A stretch of DNA of 64,000 nt, taken from Piper betle (lineage: Eukaryota > Streptophyta > Magnoliopsida > Piperales > Piperaceae). Positions 40,870 through 54,517 of this stretch are shown here, piece by piece. The position numbers and the translations under genes are program-made. Below the pieces are notes generated by a model. The model was not told the DNA's origin, searched no databases, and saw only the letters and a list, made by a program, of their open reading frames with translations. The first letter of the stretch is position 1. Each line of letters starts with the position of its first letter. Location of the stretch: NCBI GenBank assembly GCA_033002965.1, contig JAURVB010002660.1, positions 1-64,000 on the forward strand. The letters run 5' to 3'.

Positions 40870-43800
40870 ATGGCGGTGGTCTCCTCCTTCCCCGCCTTCT
40901 CTCCCCTCCCCACCCTTTCCCTACATCCCTCCCGATCCAAGGTAGCTCTCTTCACCTGCCCCCTTCGCGAAAAGTTGAATCTTTTTTGCTCCAATTCGTT
41001 GATTTTGCTTGTCTTGTCGGTTGTACTTGTTGCTTATCTCGCTTGTTTGGTAGAGGATTTCGAGATTTCCCATCAAGTGTTCGTCGCCGCCGAAGCTCGA
41101 TTCGGAGAGAAAAACATCGGCTCCGAGCGGCATTTCGGCATTCACTTGGAGTGCCGGGCTTGGGGCGCTGGGGTTGGCGGAGACTGGCTACTTGACTTAC
41201 CTTAAGCTCACCAATACTGCTGCTTTTTGCCCGGTTGGTGGGGGCAGTTGCAGTGACATCTTGAACAGTGACTATGCTGTTGTTTTTGGTATGTGCTTGT
41301 GTTTTTACTACTTAGCTTTGTCAATTGATGTTTAGTTTGTCATGGTTCTTAGTTTAAATGTTTCGTTGATTTTAATTTGCATGCATAATTTGTTTGTCTG
41401 CATGTCGTCTTGCTGCTCTTCTTTGTTTTTTATTTAATTGGCTGTCATGGCTGATGAGTTCATGCTGTTTAGTGATGTTGTACTTGCTACAATTTGTTAA
41501 TGCTGTAATTCTCATCAGTAAGATGTTACTCCTTGATTGCAAAACCCGTAGCAGGAAATTTGGATTTTTTGTCCTGGGTACTGTGTCATCTGCCAAAACA
41601 TAAACAATAATTTTCAGCAGTTGTTGGCGCTTATTAGACTGGGACTTCTGTGTTAGATTGCATCATTTGCTAACCGTCAGTGTGAGTGAATGATACCCAA
41701 GTGTGCACATTTCAAGGATTCCGAGGTTTGGTTTTCATGGTTTTTTATTGATTAATTTACACAGAATTCCAACTCATTTCCCTAAAGATGTGTGTGATAC
41801 GGGTGATTTTAGCAACACTTTTTTCCTAATTTTCGTGTTGCACAAATTTTGATCTCTAAATGCCCCACCTTTATGAGGTATTGTTTAAGTTTTCAATACA
41901 TGAATGTCTTTTGACTTATGTATTATGTATTATGCAGGTTGTATATATGTGGGAGGATTTCATTGTTAATCATTTTGCATTTGTCAGGTGTACCACTTCC
42001 TTTAATTGGATTACTTGGATATGGATTGGTTACAACTCTTACTTTACAACTGTCTGGAGGAAAAAGGCCTTTTGGATTAAGTGAATCTGATGGCCGCCTC
42101 ATTTTGCTTGGAACCACCACAGCGATGGCAACAGCAAGTGGTTATTTCTTGTATCTCCTCAGTACAAAGTTTTCTGGAACCACATGCTCCTATTGTCTGT
42201 TTTCAGCTCTACTCTCTTTCACCTTGTTCTTTATCAACCTGAAGGTATTATTATTATTTTTTGGTGTTTTGTCATCGTAAATTATATTTTTACAGAGTCA
42301 CAAACAAACCTCTTAATGAAAATTTTAGTTGTTTAATTGTTTTTCCATTTTAGGACTATCGCTGGGAAGGTCTGCTTGAAAATATTGGTATTCAGTTGAC
42401 AATTTCCGCCATAGTAGTGGCTGCTTTGAGAAACACATACAGTACAGCTCAATCGGATAAAAAGTAAGCTTTCGTTTTATTCTCTTAGCGATACACTTCT
42501 GTAAAGAAATTCCTTAGTTAGCAGCAGCATTGTTTCTTCCATATCATTCGCACCTTATGGGTGCTTGCTTCTGATAATGTTTACTTTTGTTGCTTCTCTT
42601 CAAAGCATGTACATTGTTATTCTAAACATTGAATGGTTCTCCTTTTCAAATGGCTGGAACTTTTATGTGGTTAATCGATCCAGTTTTTTGCATATTAGAT
42701 ATTTGTATATAGAGGTTTGCTTCACTGATCTGCATGTTTGTATTTTTTAAAAAAGATAAATATTATAGGCAAATCCCTCCTATATAAACTAGGCAAGATG
42801 TCGCGCAATGTACAACTTATTCTATATAAATTTTAATTTTATACATAAACTCTCATTGAATAATGAGATAAACTGAATAATTAAATATCATAGATATAGA
42901 CTCTGATTGACTTTGCAAATAAATTCTAATTTAATGAAAGAATAAATTATAATAATTTGATTTGTTTTTTTATTTTTATTATATATTTTTTTCAAGGCAA
43001 TTAGAACGACTTTTGACCATAGGAAGTTAGAAATTGAGGCTAGCCGGGTTTGAACTCGTAACCTTTTGTTATGGAAGATATTTTTATTTAACATCTTTTT
43101 AAAGAAATTGAAGTTAACCAAGTTCAAACTTGTGACCCTCTGAAGTGGGAGATATTTTTATTGTATTTTTTTCTTGAATTTTGATTGGCTATATATCATA
43201 TTTTTAATCAGAAGCTAGTATTGAGTTCTTCCTTTATTAATAAGAGTAAATAATGATAATATACATTATACTCATGTAGTTGGATCAAGTAAGGCTTCTG
43301 CTGTTTTATAAATGTGAGTATGCAGCACTACATTAATATTCTCTTGGATATTCTTAGTCTGCCTTCCGAAAAGGGCTTAGACGCTGAAATTCCACACCCA
43401 AGCAAACCCAAAAATACCACAAAACCGAACCGAATTTTGGTTTGGTTCAATTCGGTTTATTTGAAACTAAACTATTGAAACTATATTAAAATTGATTATT
43501 ATTTTTACAATAAATAAAAGTAAAAACATAATTTAACTATCATAATCACATTCAAAAATATTCTACATATAGATATTATATTAAACATCTCAAATAAATT
43601 ACAAATAAAAAAAATAATAACCCATATAAAACATAAATATTTTATTTTATTTTTATTTTTATTTTTGTTTTTAGGTCGGATTCGGTTCTCTTCGGTTCTG
43701 AACCAATATTTCCCACATTTAGAAAATTTACCCAATGTCTAAACCGAACCAAACCGACAATTTTGGTTCGGTTCGGTTCAGCCAATTATTTCGGTTTGGG

Positions 43801-44615
43801 CCAAACTCTGCTTTGCCGTAGCCTCATACTTTGGTTCAATTATTACACAATTTCTAGGCAGACACATATTATGAGATGCATCTTAATCTATGCCCTTAAA
43901 CAACTCCATTGAAAGTTTTGCTGCTAGGACTATAAGCTAAGAAGAATCATCTTTTGATTAGCTTCCTTAGCTATTTGATCTAGTGTCATTGTTGTTCACC
44001 TTCAAATTAAGGTTGTTTTCAGATACCAGTTAGAATTGATAAGGTACTTCTGTTTTGCTTGATAAAATTTTTACAGCCTAGTCGCGGTTGATTTACTGCC
44101 TTTCGAATCTGAGATAACAAATCAGTCGACCTCGTTTTCCATTTCTTTGGCAAATCACCTACGTTCAATAGGAGCTAAAATGTATGGGGCATTTTGGTGT
44201 TCTCACTGTTTGGAACAGAAAGAGGTACATTTTGGCATCTAACCTTGGCGCTTGTTGGTTAAAAGTTGTGGAACAAAAGTTTCAAGATTGGCATTCTTCT
44301 GCAGATGTTTGGTAGTGAAGCAGCAAAAATCTTAGACTATGTGGAGTGCTTTCCAGATGGAGTTGGTAAAGGCAGAAAAATTGCCAAGGAATGCGAAATT
44401 GCAAAACTTAAGGGTTTCCCAACGTGGGTGATTAAGGGGAAGGTAAAATATACATTTTCGGACGAGTTGCAGCCCAATTATTGTTTTAATCAATCATCAT
44501 ATCAATGTGTTCTTTTTTCAGAACTTACCCGTCAAACATGTCATGTTTCTTACAGGTTTATGATGGAGAACTTACGTTTCCAGAACTCATTGATGCATCC
44601 GGCTTTATTGAATAG
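40870..44615 (+). CDS. LTO1: LTO1-like VKOR/thioredoxin-domain thiol oxidoreductase, chloroplastic
   Basis: Seven exons, all GT-AG: 40870-40941, 41054-41288, 41988-42244, 42354-42463, 44077-44224, 44305-44442 and 44556-44615. They give 339 residues with phases intact. A Ser/Arg/Pro-rich start (about 1-50) is a probable transit peptide. A membrane VKOR domain follows with FCPVGGGSCSDIL (Cys83, Cys90), the active-site pair CSYC (Cys169/Cys172) and several hydrophobic helices. The C-terminal thioredoxin-like domain has GAFWCSHCLEQKEMFG (Cys266/Cys269) and FPTWVIKGKVYDGELTFPEL. In Arabidopsis, LTO1 is a thylakoid protein that forms disulfides in lumenal targets such as PsbO and supports photosystem II assembly. 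The start fits the transit peptide and is the only reasonable ATG upstream. Intron 4 (1.6 kb) carries a MITE. No damage seen. Confidence 0.95.
43403..43798. mobile_element. MITE in LTO1 intron 4
   Basis: An AT-rich core is bounded by complementary ends: the left CAAACCCAAAAATACC is followed by AACCGAACCGAA, and the right has GGTTCGGTTCGG then CCAATTATTTCGGTTTG. Imperfect terminal inverted repeats of about 32 bp and no coding capacity suggest a non-autonomous DNA transposon. A clean target duplication was not found. Earlier in the same intron (42980-43150) two direct GAACTCGTAACC/AAACTTGTGACC-type segments mark another decayed repeat. Confidence 0.55.
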
Positions 44616-45675
44616 TCCCGTCCTGCTCAATTTTTGTAGTGTCTCATTTACCCAGAAGATAAGAGGTTAGCAACTCCGTGCCCACCACATCAACAAGAAC
44701 ATCCGAAGAATCAAAATTATGATGCATCTCCGCGGATATGTTTCAAGCGCACAAGTATATAATACCCTCAACATTTTCTCAAGTTTTATCAGGCGTTGCA
44801 ATACATGCATGTATACGGCCCTGATCATATTTTTAAACGGAAACTTCAACTGCCGATATTTTGTTTGAACTAGCCGTCACAGATCAATCTCCCTTGGAAT
44901 AGTCCAGTTGATTGGCAACACTACAATGGTGGCAGTTACAAACTGATGAATCCCGCTGCCATATATCAAAATAATTGTAAAATTACCAAGCCAGTAATCT
45001 CTCAGAAAGAAATTTAAGTTATGCATCCGATTATCTCCACCTGGCTCGGTGGTGGTTTAGCTTGTCAAGAACGTCGATGAATAAATTGCCTGGAAAATAA
45101 GAGAAAAAATTAAGATGGATTTGTGGGTGATTTGAAATCTTGATGAGGCAATATCTTTTGATGGGACAGTGAAAATATTAACATGAGATAATATGCTCTG
45201 CTGTGTTGAGATGCCGAGATAATGATTCCCGCCACCCGCATGCACAGGTAACATCAACAGAAAACAAGAATCTGCGTGAAAGAAATATGCACAACAAGAA
45301 TTTGACCCAATTCAGTTTCGAAGTTCTAACCTCAAAAGCCTTAAAATCGTTGGTTTTTTAGTGTGTGAAAAATGATTGCAAGTCGCTGAACATTATCATG
45401 GACTATTGCAAACATCGTTTTTCCTACCTTTTGCAAAGAAAAAGTTTGTTAATTCATGAGGCCCACAACATCATGATGCCAAGGGTTAAAGCTCAAACTG
45501 CATTGGAAAAAGGTTTAAAGGTTCTGAAACCTTTTAATTTCTTATGTAAACAAAGGCAACCCAATCCACCATCTCCTCTTTATTTTGTAAGCAAATTATT
45601 ATCGACTTTCTCGTTTACTTTGAGCCACAACCATAAATTGTAAACAGATCACAATTGAATTTTCAGCTATAAAGC
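44616..45675. other. LTO1 3' flank and intergenic
   Basis: It contains the LTO1 3' UTR (to roughly 44900) and then AT-rich sequence. Short frames at 45057-45257 (minus) and 45365-45643 (plus) show no recognisable domain and no paralogue in the window. Confidence 0.4.
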
Positions 45676-46047
45676 ATAGTTTAAAAATGGGCATTTTGAG
45701 TCAGATTCGACAGGTTATAGAGGAAAGTTGACTTGTTTGGGAGTTATTTATAATAATTTTTTAATCCAAAAACTAGAAATATATATTAAATTATAATACA
45801 TTATTCTCTTTGATATTTGAAATTTATAAATATACAATTTATATTATTTTAAATTATTGATTTAATTAAATTAATAAAAAAATAATTTATTTTTATAATA
45901 TTTTTTAATTAATTCTAAAATAAATTAAAAAAGACTTAAAGAGAATACAATCCGTGAACAGGAAGTCATTCATAGAATTTGACTTCAAGCGCCGTAAAAA
46001 TAAGTCGACTAGGAGATTTTTTAGAATTAAAAAAGAGTTTTAAAACT
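45676..46047. mobile_element. Second member of the CATAGTTTTAAAA hAT MITE family
   Basis: It starts CATAGTTTAAAAATGGG and ends GAGTTTTAAAACTATA, matching the inverted ends of the MITE at 9573-9949 (CATAGTTTTAAAA...TTTTTAAACTATG), with almost the same length (372 against 377 bp) and an AT-rich interior. The flanks CTATAAAG and CAATTAAG agree at six of eight positions, a possible decayed 8-bp duplication. It looks older than the 9.6-kb copy. Confidence 0.6.
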
Positions 46048-49000
46048 ATACAATTAAGTTAAAAAGTGAAATTGATGAGTAAGATAAGCAATTATAATAT
46101 GTCAAAATATATTAGATTTTCAAACTAAATACACCTAGTGGATGAATATAAATTACAATAAATAGCTAACTGATTTTTATCAAATATAGCAAAGTATCTA
46201 CAAAATGATTCTTCTTTTGTTAATTTTGTCTATTTCTAATGTAATTGTATTCTAAACAGATAAAATTACCTTTTCAAAACTAAATATTGGCTAATCATAT
46301 ATTTTTTAATTTTAAAATATAATTAAAATGAGAGCTACGTCTGATATGTATAGTTATTTTCATATGTTATTAACACGCAATATTAATAACTTTTAAATGT
46401 ACCAGTACTCGAGTTGGGCACGTCCTCTTGCAGTGCTTTGGAACCATTTTTTTTCCAACATGCCTTCAAGGCTATATCTTTGCTACATACCAATGTACTG
46501 TGTATCACAAAGCTTCAACTGATAAACATGTATGTGTTAGATGCTATGACATTTACAAAAGAAATTAAAAAAATACACAACATAAGGGCTTCAAGATTGG
46601 CCTTGTAGCACACTAGGGATATTTTGGGTCTGATCACCGGCAATTTTCTAAGACGAGAATATCCAGAGTCGAGCTAAGGTTCAACCAAAGCCGGCACGGC
46701 GAAAAATTTTCCCATAAGCTGCCTACCATCTCATGGGAAGTAAGATCCGTAAGCCAAGGGAACTGTTGTCACATGCAACCGTGAGCGGGGCTCTTCATCG
46801 CCATCATTTCTTCTTTGAAACTAGTAAACCAGCCATTACCCTACTCACTTCTCTGTACTCCACAACCACTAGGGTTTTCCCCTCACCAACAAAACCATCA
46901 ACTAGTGTCGAGCGCGTCATCATTCCCATCATGTGATGCAGCTGCTACAACCGGTCATTTCATGCCGTCTCTCTCTGTCTCTCTGTCCCTTAGCTACTGA
47001 TCTTCTCTTTGTTTTTGATATTTGTCCTTATAAGTGTCGGCCCCGGCTGCCTGCCTGTTTGGTGTAATTTTGTGTTCAAAAGATGGTGCGCGACGATCTA
47101 ATTTCTTCACATTTCTCGTTATTGATTATGTATATTAGCTCACAAGTGGATCGTAGCTGAACTGCGTCGAGTACGTTCATGAACTATACGTAGTACTAGT
47201 TCTTTTAGTTTTTACGTTTCTCAAGGCGGCTGTTAACTACGTAGCTACTCCTGCACCTTTTCTATCAAGGTCTTTCACCATTCGTGTAAACCGCAAACTA
47301 CACTGAATTGTGACCCGCAATTGAAAGAGAGAAGACAGAGGAGAGAGGGAGAGGGAATCAAGAGGGGTGTTTCATTAAAATTAAACCGAACTGGTGTAAT
47401 TCAATTTGTTGGGTCTGGTTTACCATTTGTGTTTTGGATTTTACTCTATAATCAAATAATATAAAAGATGTTAGTAGATGACTTTGGTTTGTTCATCTGG
47501 TTCAGCCCTCCAGGTTTGCGTTGTAATTACGTGCATGTAGCAAATATAAACTTATTTCTTAATTATAGCAAAAAATGTATTCACGGTGTTAGTTGCCTAT
47601 AGTTTATAAACTTAAAACTCAAATTTAATTCGGCTAAGGCCAATGGCTACTCGGTTTTTCAATCCAAGAAAGAAAAAGATATATAAAATAATAAACATTA
47701 ATTACTCGGTATGACATGGCTTAAAATTTATAAATATATGATTAATTATAATATTTTAAACCATATAATTATGTATAATAAAAAAATAATATATTTTATT
47801 AACTTTTATTTGATTTAACCGTACACGTAAGTCAATCACAAAATCAATTAACACGAATTGATTCATTCATTTGACTCTGAAAATTATAAAGGAGAGTTTA
47901 ATTTTTTTAACGAAAAAAGGAGTTAATTACCCTTGTTCCATGCGTACAGACAGCTATACGCACAAGTAAAGACGACATATGGTTCGGGTGAAAAAAATAG
48001 TTTGAAGAAAAGTCATCATGCATGTCCCTGACCTTATATATGTGCATGCAAAATGCTTCTGATTATGTCCACCTAGTAACGTACATAAAGATGACTCAGT
48101 CTTATTCGTCACCGATGCAATTAACATGAATTTTCCACAAGGACACCTTTTTTGCGAAAAAAATAAAAAAATTGCATGCGCTTCTTCTACTCTGACCCTA
48201 CCAAGCCACAAGAGAGTACAATGTACTTATTTTTTAGAGTTTTTGGCCCACAATGGTCCAGGCAGAAAGAACAATTACGTTTCACTTTTCTTAATTTTCA
48301 TAGATTCGTTGAATTTCGTTTCATGGGGACGATGAAAAAGGAAAATTATGGCAATTATATATCCACCTTAACAGACCTAAAACGTCTAGAAAATTAAACT
48401 TTAGTGTGATTTATCAAAAAACTACTCTTCAAATCAAGAAAAAAAGTTTTAAGTATCACAATTGTTAGCAAATATTATTTAAAAATAGACGTTTTAGCAA
48501 AAATAACCCAAAAAATAATCCCAGCAGATATTAACGTGAAAACTGGATATAGCCAGATGTTTTAGCTTAAATATATCCAAGTTTAATTGTATAAGAATGG
48601 AAAATTAACCGTGTGAGGGATCACAAGCTCGTGGGTTCATACCATGAATATGTTGGTCAGTGCGTTAATCATCCTACACTATAAATCTTGACATTATTTC
48701 TAAAGCTTAATAAAAAAAGCTTGATTTCCAATAAAAAAATTAAAATTGCTAACTAACGCAATGGTTGACTCTCTTGGTGATCATCTCCTGCCTAGTTTTA
48801 AAACTTTACACAGACTCCAAGAACTTATGTCAACTTCACTTCGTATTTTTGAAAAACTCCTACTAATCATGTATCTTATCTTGATCTTAATTTTCACTTA
48901 TTTGAATTTATAAGTGGAGACGGCGAGAATTTGAACTAATAACAAAGATATGTACCTGACCAGCCCAGAACATCAAGAAAATTCGAGCATGATTGTCAAC

Positions 49001-49284
49001 AAACTTTTTGAACCGGAAATAACAGTGGAGTACACTCACCATTACTTTTTTTACAAAAAGTATTATCATAATTTTAAAAACCATGGGATTCAGACTCACT
49101 GAATAACAGTAGAGACTGGAGTCAATACAGAATCATAATTGGAATTTTACTCAAAAAGTCAAAAATAAATTTTAAAATTTTACTAACAGTTGTCACTGTA
49201 GAGTCACTTGAAATTTGATTTATAATGGAAAAGGCTTAATAAATTTTTCGCGACAATGTAAGATTTTTTAAATCTATGGCTCAC
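46048..49284. other. intergenic, no gene supported
   Basis: AT-rich DNA. A slightly GC-richer patch at 46640-47060 gives two overlapping frames (46733-46936 and 46815-47000) ending in a CT-rich repeat. Neither has a known motif or a convincing signal peptide. At 48600-48690 there is a GGATCACAAGCTCGTGGGTT-type repeat of a kind often seen in plant retroelements. Confidence 0.4.
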
Positions 49285-49706
49285 AATAACGACTCAATAA
49301 AAGTTTAACACGACGAGCTTAAATTATCTCTTTAAAATGATTAACTCAAATTAAAGATTTAAATCATTTTTACTTATAATGTACTTGATTATACTCAATA
49401 AGTACCAGACGTGGGGTTAAAGTTAGGGTTGCCAATTTTAGAAAATTTCATTCTTAAAACTTCAATATTTAGCCCATAATTAGTGGCATAGCACTAGATC
49501 TATTAAGCCAACTTAGTGTTTAATATAGTTTCAGATTGGCATTGATATTATCAATAACAACGCAATCTAAGTAGAATATAATACGTCTAAGTCATATTTT
49601 TAAAATATTTAATTCAAATCAAATATCTATAAACTATTTTTACTAATATATTGAATATTATTTTAATAGGTACATATTTTATATTAGATATTAGATTAAA
49701 TTTAAG
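49285..49706 (-). mobile_element. Degenerate TRIM-like element, same family as 28885-29351
   Basis: Two diverged direct repeats (about 49285-49435 and 49553-49706) share TAAC(G/A)AC, then TAA(A/G)T(T/C)AT, TTTAAAAT, TTAA.TCAAAT and ATCTATAAA-type words with the repeats at 28.9 and 29.2 kb. The interior holds ATTTAGCCCATAATTAGTGG, the counterpart of CTTGGCCCGTTGCTAGCCC. Just before the right repeat is GGCATTGATATTATCAATAA, a decayed PBS complement. It is much older than the LINE copy. Confidence 0.5.
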
Positions 49707-52700
49707 GTTATCACAGTTCCAGATGAATAGGACTTGGGACTTGGGAATTAATTGCGTTTGATATCATGAACTCTTTAAATTTTCCAATGGAAATCAAGTT
49801 TTTTTTCCAAAGTGGTTGGAATTAAAGTTAAGATTTGTCCAGGATGATTAAAGTGATGACTTATCCCTCACATGTTTAATCTTTTGTTGACAATCATTCC
49901 TGGATATTGAGGCCAACAAATATCTAGCTAGCTTTGATAAAAAATGAGCTTTGTATAAGCCCATTAAATTATGTCTTTGGGTGATTATAAAATGTAAATT
50001 AATTATAAGATCAAGCTGTAAGGGTTTAGCTGCGAGACTTAATCATATTGAAACATGATGTAATCTGTCACTTATAATTTATAATCCATTTATGAATATC
50101 GGATGAGAAATATTTTTAAAAAAATATCCATTCAAGTTTTAGTATGTCATCAGTACCTTATCAAATTTTATTAGTCATCTTGTTAGCTATATGGTCTTAG
50201 ACTTAAGTAGAGTAAATTTCGACTTTAATAATTAAATAAAATATTATATGTCATACTATTATAGCTCGCGTCATAATTTGCTAATGTTAAATTATACTCT
50301 TGATATGAACAAAATAAATGCAAAAGGAGGCTTACGTTTAATTAAGTAAATAAACGCTATAAAAAATCTCAACATCATGCATATTCATCGTTCTTCAAAC
50401 CAAATAAAAGTTTTTATCTTAATGATTTATTACAAAAAAAATGACTTTTATTACAAAAACTCTTCATCTTTTTTATATTTGGAAATATTTAAAAGAGAGT
50501 ATGTGTTTATTTTCTATCTTTTTCTTATTTTAAAAGATATTTTTTAATATTAAATATGTAAAAAAAGTGGAGTGGAAAAAATTGTAGTGAAAAAAATTCC
50601 TCTATGTTTTTTGGAGGAGAAAAGTTTAAATATTAACATATATCCAACTATAAAAGTCTCCAAATATAGAAAAACATGTAAATTTTTTCTCCTCTCCAAA
50701 TATTGGTGGGGGGCAAGGATGAAAAAAATACTACTTTTTTCTATGTCATTTTTTCAAAATGTAGAGAAAAATAATTTTTATATAGCGATTGTTTTATTAT
50801 TTAAGGCAAAGAAGACTTAAGCTGCCTATCTTTGAAAGGATGACATGCTAAGTTTATGTAAGAAAGTTGTTAAGCATAGACATTTTCGTCATAGCAATAA
50901 GTAATATTAATGACTGATTTAAATTACCCACAACAATTACACTTGCACGATATATATATATTTTAGAGGGAGGGGGATTGATTAATCAAACAAATATAGT
51001 TTAATATATTGCTTAACATGATTTTCAGAACAAGAAAGATAGAAAATGATCATAACGTGCCGCGCTTTTCCAATGCAGTATATAGCGCCGATGAACATCC
51101 ATGGATGAGTTCCAGTAAGCCAGCTTGCAATTTGTAAATGCAGCAAGGCAGAGCCAGGTTGGGAGATGAACGGGTATTTACTCACTTCAGCACTTGGCGA
51201 GAAACCAGCAATCAATGTGACCTGGCAGTCGACAAACCGAGGGAATTCAATCCCTGCATCATCCTAGCTTTCTGCCGAAACCTTTCTCACCGTTTGACCA
51301 CCCAAGAAAGATACCTTTTCTCTCCCTATATATTATATATCTGTTCGCTAGGCCAGGAAATTCGTTTCAAGAGAGTTATTACCGATTTCTTCTAGTTTTT
51401 TTTTTAAAGCCTTTGACTGTTTTAATTGTTGTTTTGTTCTCTGTTGGTTAGTGGCTACGAGAGTACGACAATTGTTGTAAACAGTACTAAGGGGCGCAAA
51501 ACATTGAACGAGGGTAAGTACTGTGTTGCTAAATCTACCCTGCAAACTGTTTATTGCTCAATATCTGCTCAAAAAAGGGGCAGTTACTAGTTCGAGCTTG
51601 ATTATAGCATTGGTAAAGCTGGGTTGCGGCCAACCTACCCTCCCTTTTACATATGCCTCTTCAGATATATCCCTTATGTGGGGTGAGCGGTGACCACTCA
51701 CTAGACAGAGGATGTTTGTTCGCTTCACGAAAATCGAGGGGAAAAATTGGTGAAGGGTTTTAATGAATGAGGTTGAGTGGGAAGGCAAAGATATGCGTAG
51801 ACGTCTTCTGCATCATTAACGAGGAGGTCATTACACTCATCCGTCTTGAGGATGATGCCTCCATGAATCTGTAGACGAGGTCACTGTATGTATTTGCCTT
51901 TGGTTTCTTCGCCTTCGTGGCTTCTGCATGTTGCTAGGGGGATGAAAAGATATGGATCTATTTCTCTGGGCTTTGTTTGTTTCATCATGTGGGTCTGTCA
52001 AAGGGATTCTTACAGATGTTATTGGCATTCTGTCCACCTCCAAAGGGGATGTCATTCTGTTTTTGGTTACGAAAATGGAGGTGGGCATACTGCCAACTGA
52101 TCTCTGTTAGCTTCTCTTTGTTAAACCCGTATGGTAATCTTAAAAGATCTTGGTCACAGCCATCGTCTTGCTCATTGTACACTGATCAGAGATTCTTAAA
52201 GAAGGTAATTACATAGAGATGATTAAGTATTATCAACTTATATTGTGTCATATTATCACTTCTCTCCTTCCTTTGTGGTCCTAATTCCTTTATCTAGTCT
52301 ATATCCAGTTTGTTCATGATCATAGATTTTCTTGTATATATATATTTCTTATTTCTTAAACGTTATGGTGCGATCTTTCGGACCAGTCTCATTTATGTAG
52401 TCATATGTATGTGTCTCCTCTTTCTTTTACCCTCTATAAATCTATTTATTATTGTTATCTCATGACCTTTTGGCTTTTATTTTTGTTTATTTTAGATTTG
52501 AACTTGTTTGAGATTTACAAATCCGTCATCACCCATATATCTCTGCTAGTCTCTTGAGATGCATGATATTTTCCCCACAATACCTTCTATTTTCTAACGA
52601 AAATAAGATAGTGTTAATTTGTCCTCTTGATTTTCTAATCCTTGGGCTTGCATATTGATTCTAGCAACTAGTTATGAAAATGAAGTTATCTATCATATCG

Positions 52701-54142
52701 TCTCTGTCAAGTGTATCAGTACTACAACTTTTTTCGCGTATTGTTTCTTCTCGTCTCAGCCCTACGACATGAAAGAGAGTCCATAATAATAATAATCCTC
52801 GTGGATGGAGATACCTTGAGAGCATTGAAGGACTGAGGACCTGCCTTCTTTGGTACTACTGACGGTCATCCATCATCATAGTCATTCTATACAGCTGTTT
52901 TCATTTCATGTTTCAGTATGGTGTAGAACCCCAGAGTTAGGGCTAATTATCACCTCCGTGATCTCCAAGATTTCAAGCTTTAATATGACAGGAGATTACC
53001 GGAGCTTAAGCTCATTGTGGCTTTCTATGTATCTGAGCCAGTGAGAAAATATATATCACAGGTATTTGAGCTGACCATATTACTGTGCATGCAGTTACAT
53101 GCTTTGTTTTAGATTTTCATCTTTCTAGCGTTCCTTGCTTTTCTCCCTACATAATATAGAGTTTTGTCTTCCTCCTGAAGGAAGTTCCTAAGATGGAGTG
53201 AGCATGTATGGTTAGTGCCACATCCCTAAAGGAAATCAAAGAGGGATTTCTAGATAAAGGTCCTTAATTTATTATTATTAAGTTCACTGTGTTCAAGTTT
53301 GAACTGGTCTTATCTCCCTCTATGTTGACATGTTTTCTTTGATAATGTGGGAGCAGAAGCTTTTGATGGGTAACACTGCTTGTTAGAAATTTTTTTGAAC
53401 CTTTAAACTTGCTTATGAATATTGGAGGATTGGTTGTGGCTGAGTATCATAAATACGTCTGATTTGTTAATGTATATTCAATGTCTTAATTGTCTGTAAA
53501 GACAGCAGCTTAGTTCAGGTTTGGAGTTCATCATACCCCACTCCAGATTTAATTTGCATGTGCTCAAAGATTTATATTGGAAGATGGACACCGCACATGA
53601 ACCCATAGTTGTTTGATCTATGTATTTATATTCTGGTACACATATACGCTTTTTTCTGCCCTTCTGTTAATGAAGTTTTATTGATCAATTAAAAAATAAC
53701 CTATTTCTGCATTTGTTCTTGAAAAAATTGAAATTTCGTTTGGTCACCTAATGGTGTTCTTTTTGATCAACAGCTTAGACTTAACATATGTATATCAATG
53801 CATCGTCGCCGTCTTACCTTGAATTACTGGTATTTTTCTATACCCATCTTTTTGGTTGGTATATCACTAAGGTAGGAGTTACTGCAAGACTTCTATACAG
53901 CTTTACCTCATCACACCATTGTGTCTGCTTTTGATCTCATTTGGAGGTTATAAGATATTTCCAATAGATGATAGCAATTATCTGTAGTGGGATTTCTTTA
54001 CCTAAAGAGTGGTGTTAGCGCGCTCTAATGATCGTCTGTCCTCGTCGTTGATGGAGTATGACTTGAAGTGGTTAAACCTGCTTAGCTTAGAACTCGAGGC
54101 CCACAACTGCGACTATTGATCTACAGCAACGCTTCACAGACG
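49707..54142. other. intergenic upstream of the peptide cluster, no gene supported
   Basis: 4.4 kb of mostly AT-rich DNA. A more balanced segment at 51100-52200 has overlapping short frames on both strands (for example 51558-51788 minus and 51888-52100 plus) without recognisable motifs. 52240-54100 looks like unique non-coding DNA. If an unknown gene is here I could not detect its exons. Confidence 0.4.
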
Positions 54143-54517
54143 TCTTGCTCGCCGCTCTTTTCTCAAGTCTTTATCATGACACTTATATATTCTTATCTGG
54201 CTGTAGTTTATTCTAAAATATAATTAACTTCTATTATTTTAGATAGTTTGTTGGAATAAACGTCTAATACATTAATGGTTAACATAGCTGGTCAAGAGTC
54301 TCAAAACAAAATGAACGAACTTGCCTGCAACTACTAATGAAGTTTGTTGGATACGATTAACACAGTGCAAGTAATACACCCTATAAATATATCGTAGCTC
54401 CCTTCTTTCAATTACAATGCAAGCATATATCCAACCAACAACGAGCATCCATCATAATTCCTTAGGTAGCAAGATTGGTAACTTATTGTGAATCTCCAAT
54501 TTAGTAGCCGAAAAAAT

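Noticed and set aside
42980..43150. tRNA-like GTTTGAACTCGTAACC words in LTO1 intron 4
   Set aside because: They resemble a T-loop sequence but no D-arm, anticodon arm or acceptor stem can be built around them; they are part of a retroelement-like repeat.
54488..54517. Upstream extension of peptide A1
   Set aside because: The extension would start at GTG, and the first 10 residues are not shared as a coding start with A2; the ATG at 54518 precedes the signal peptide directly.
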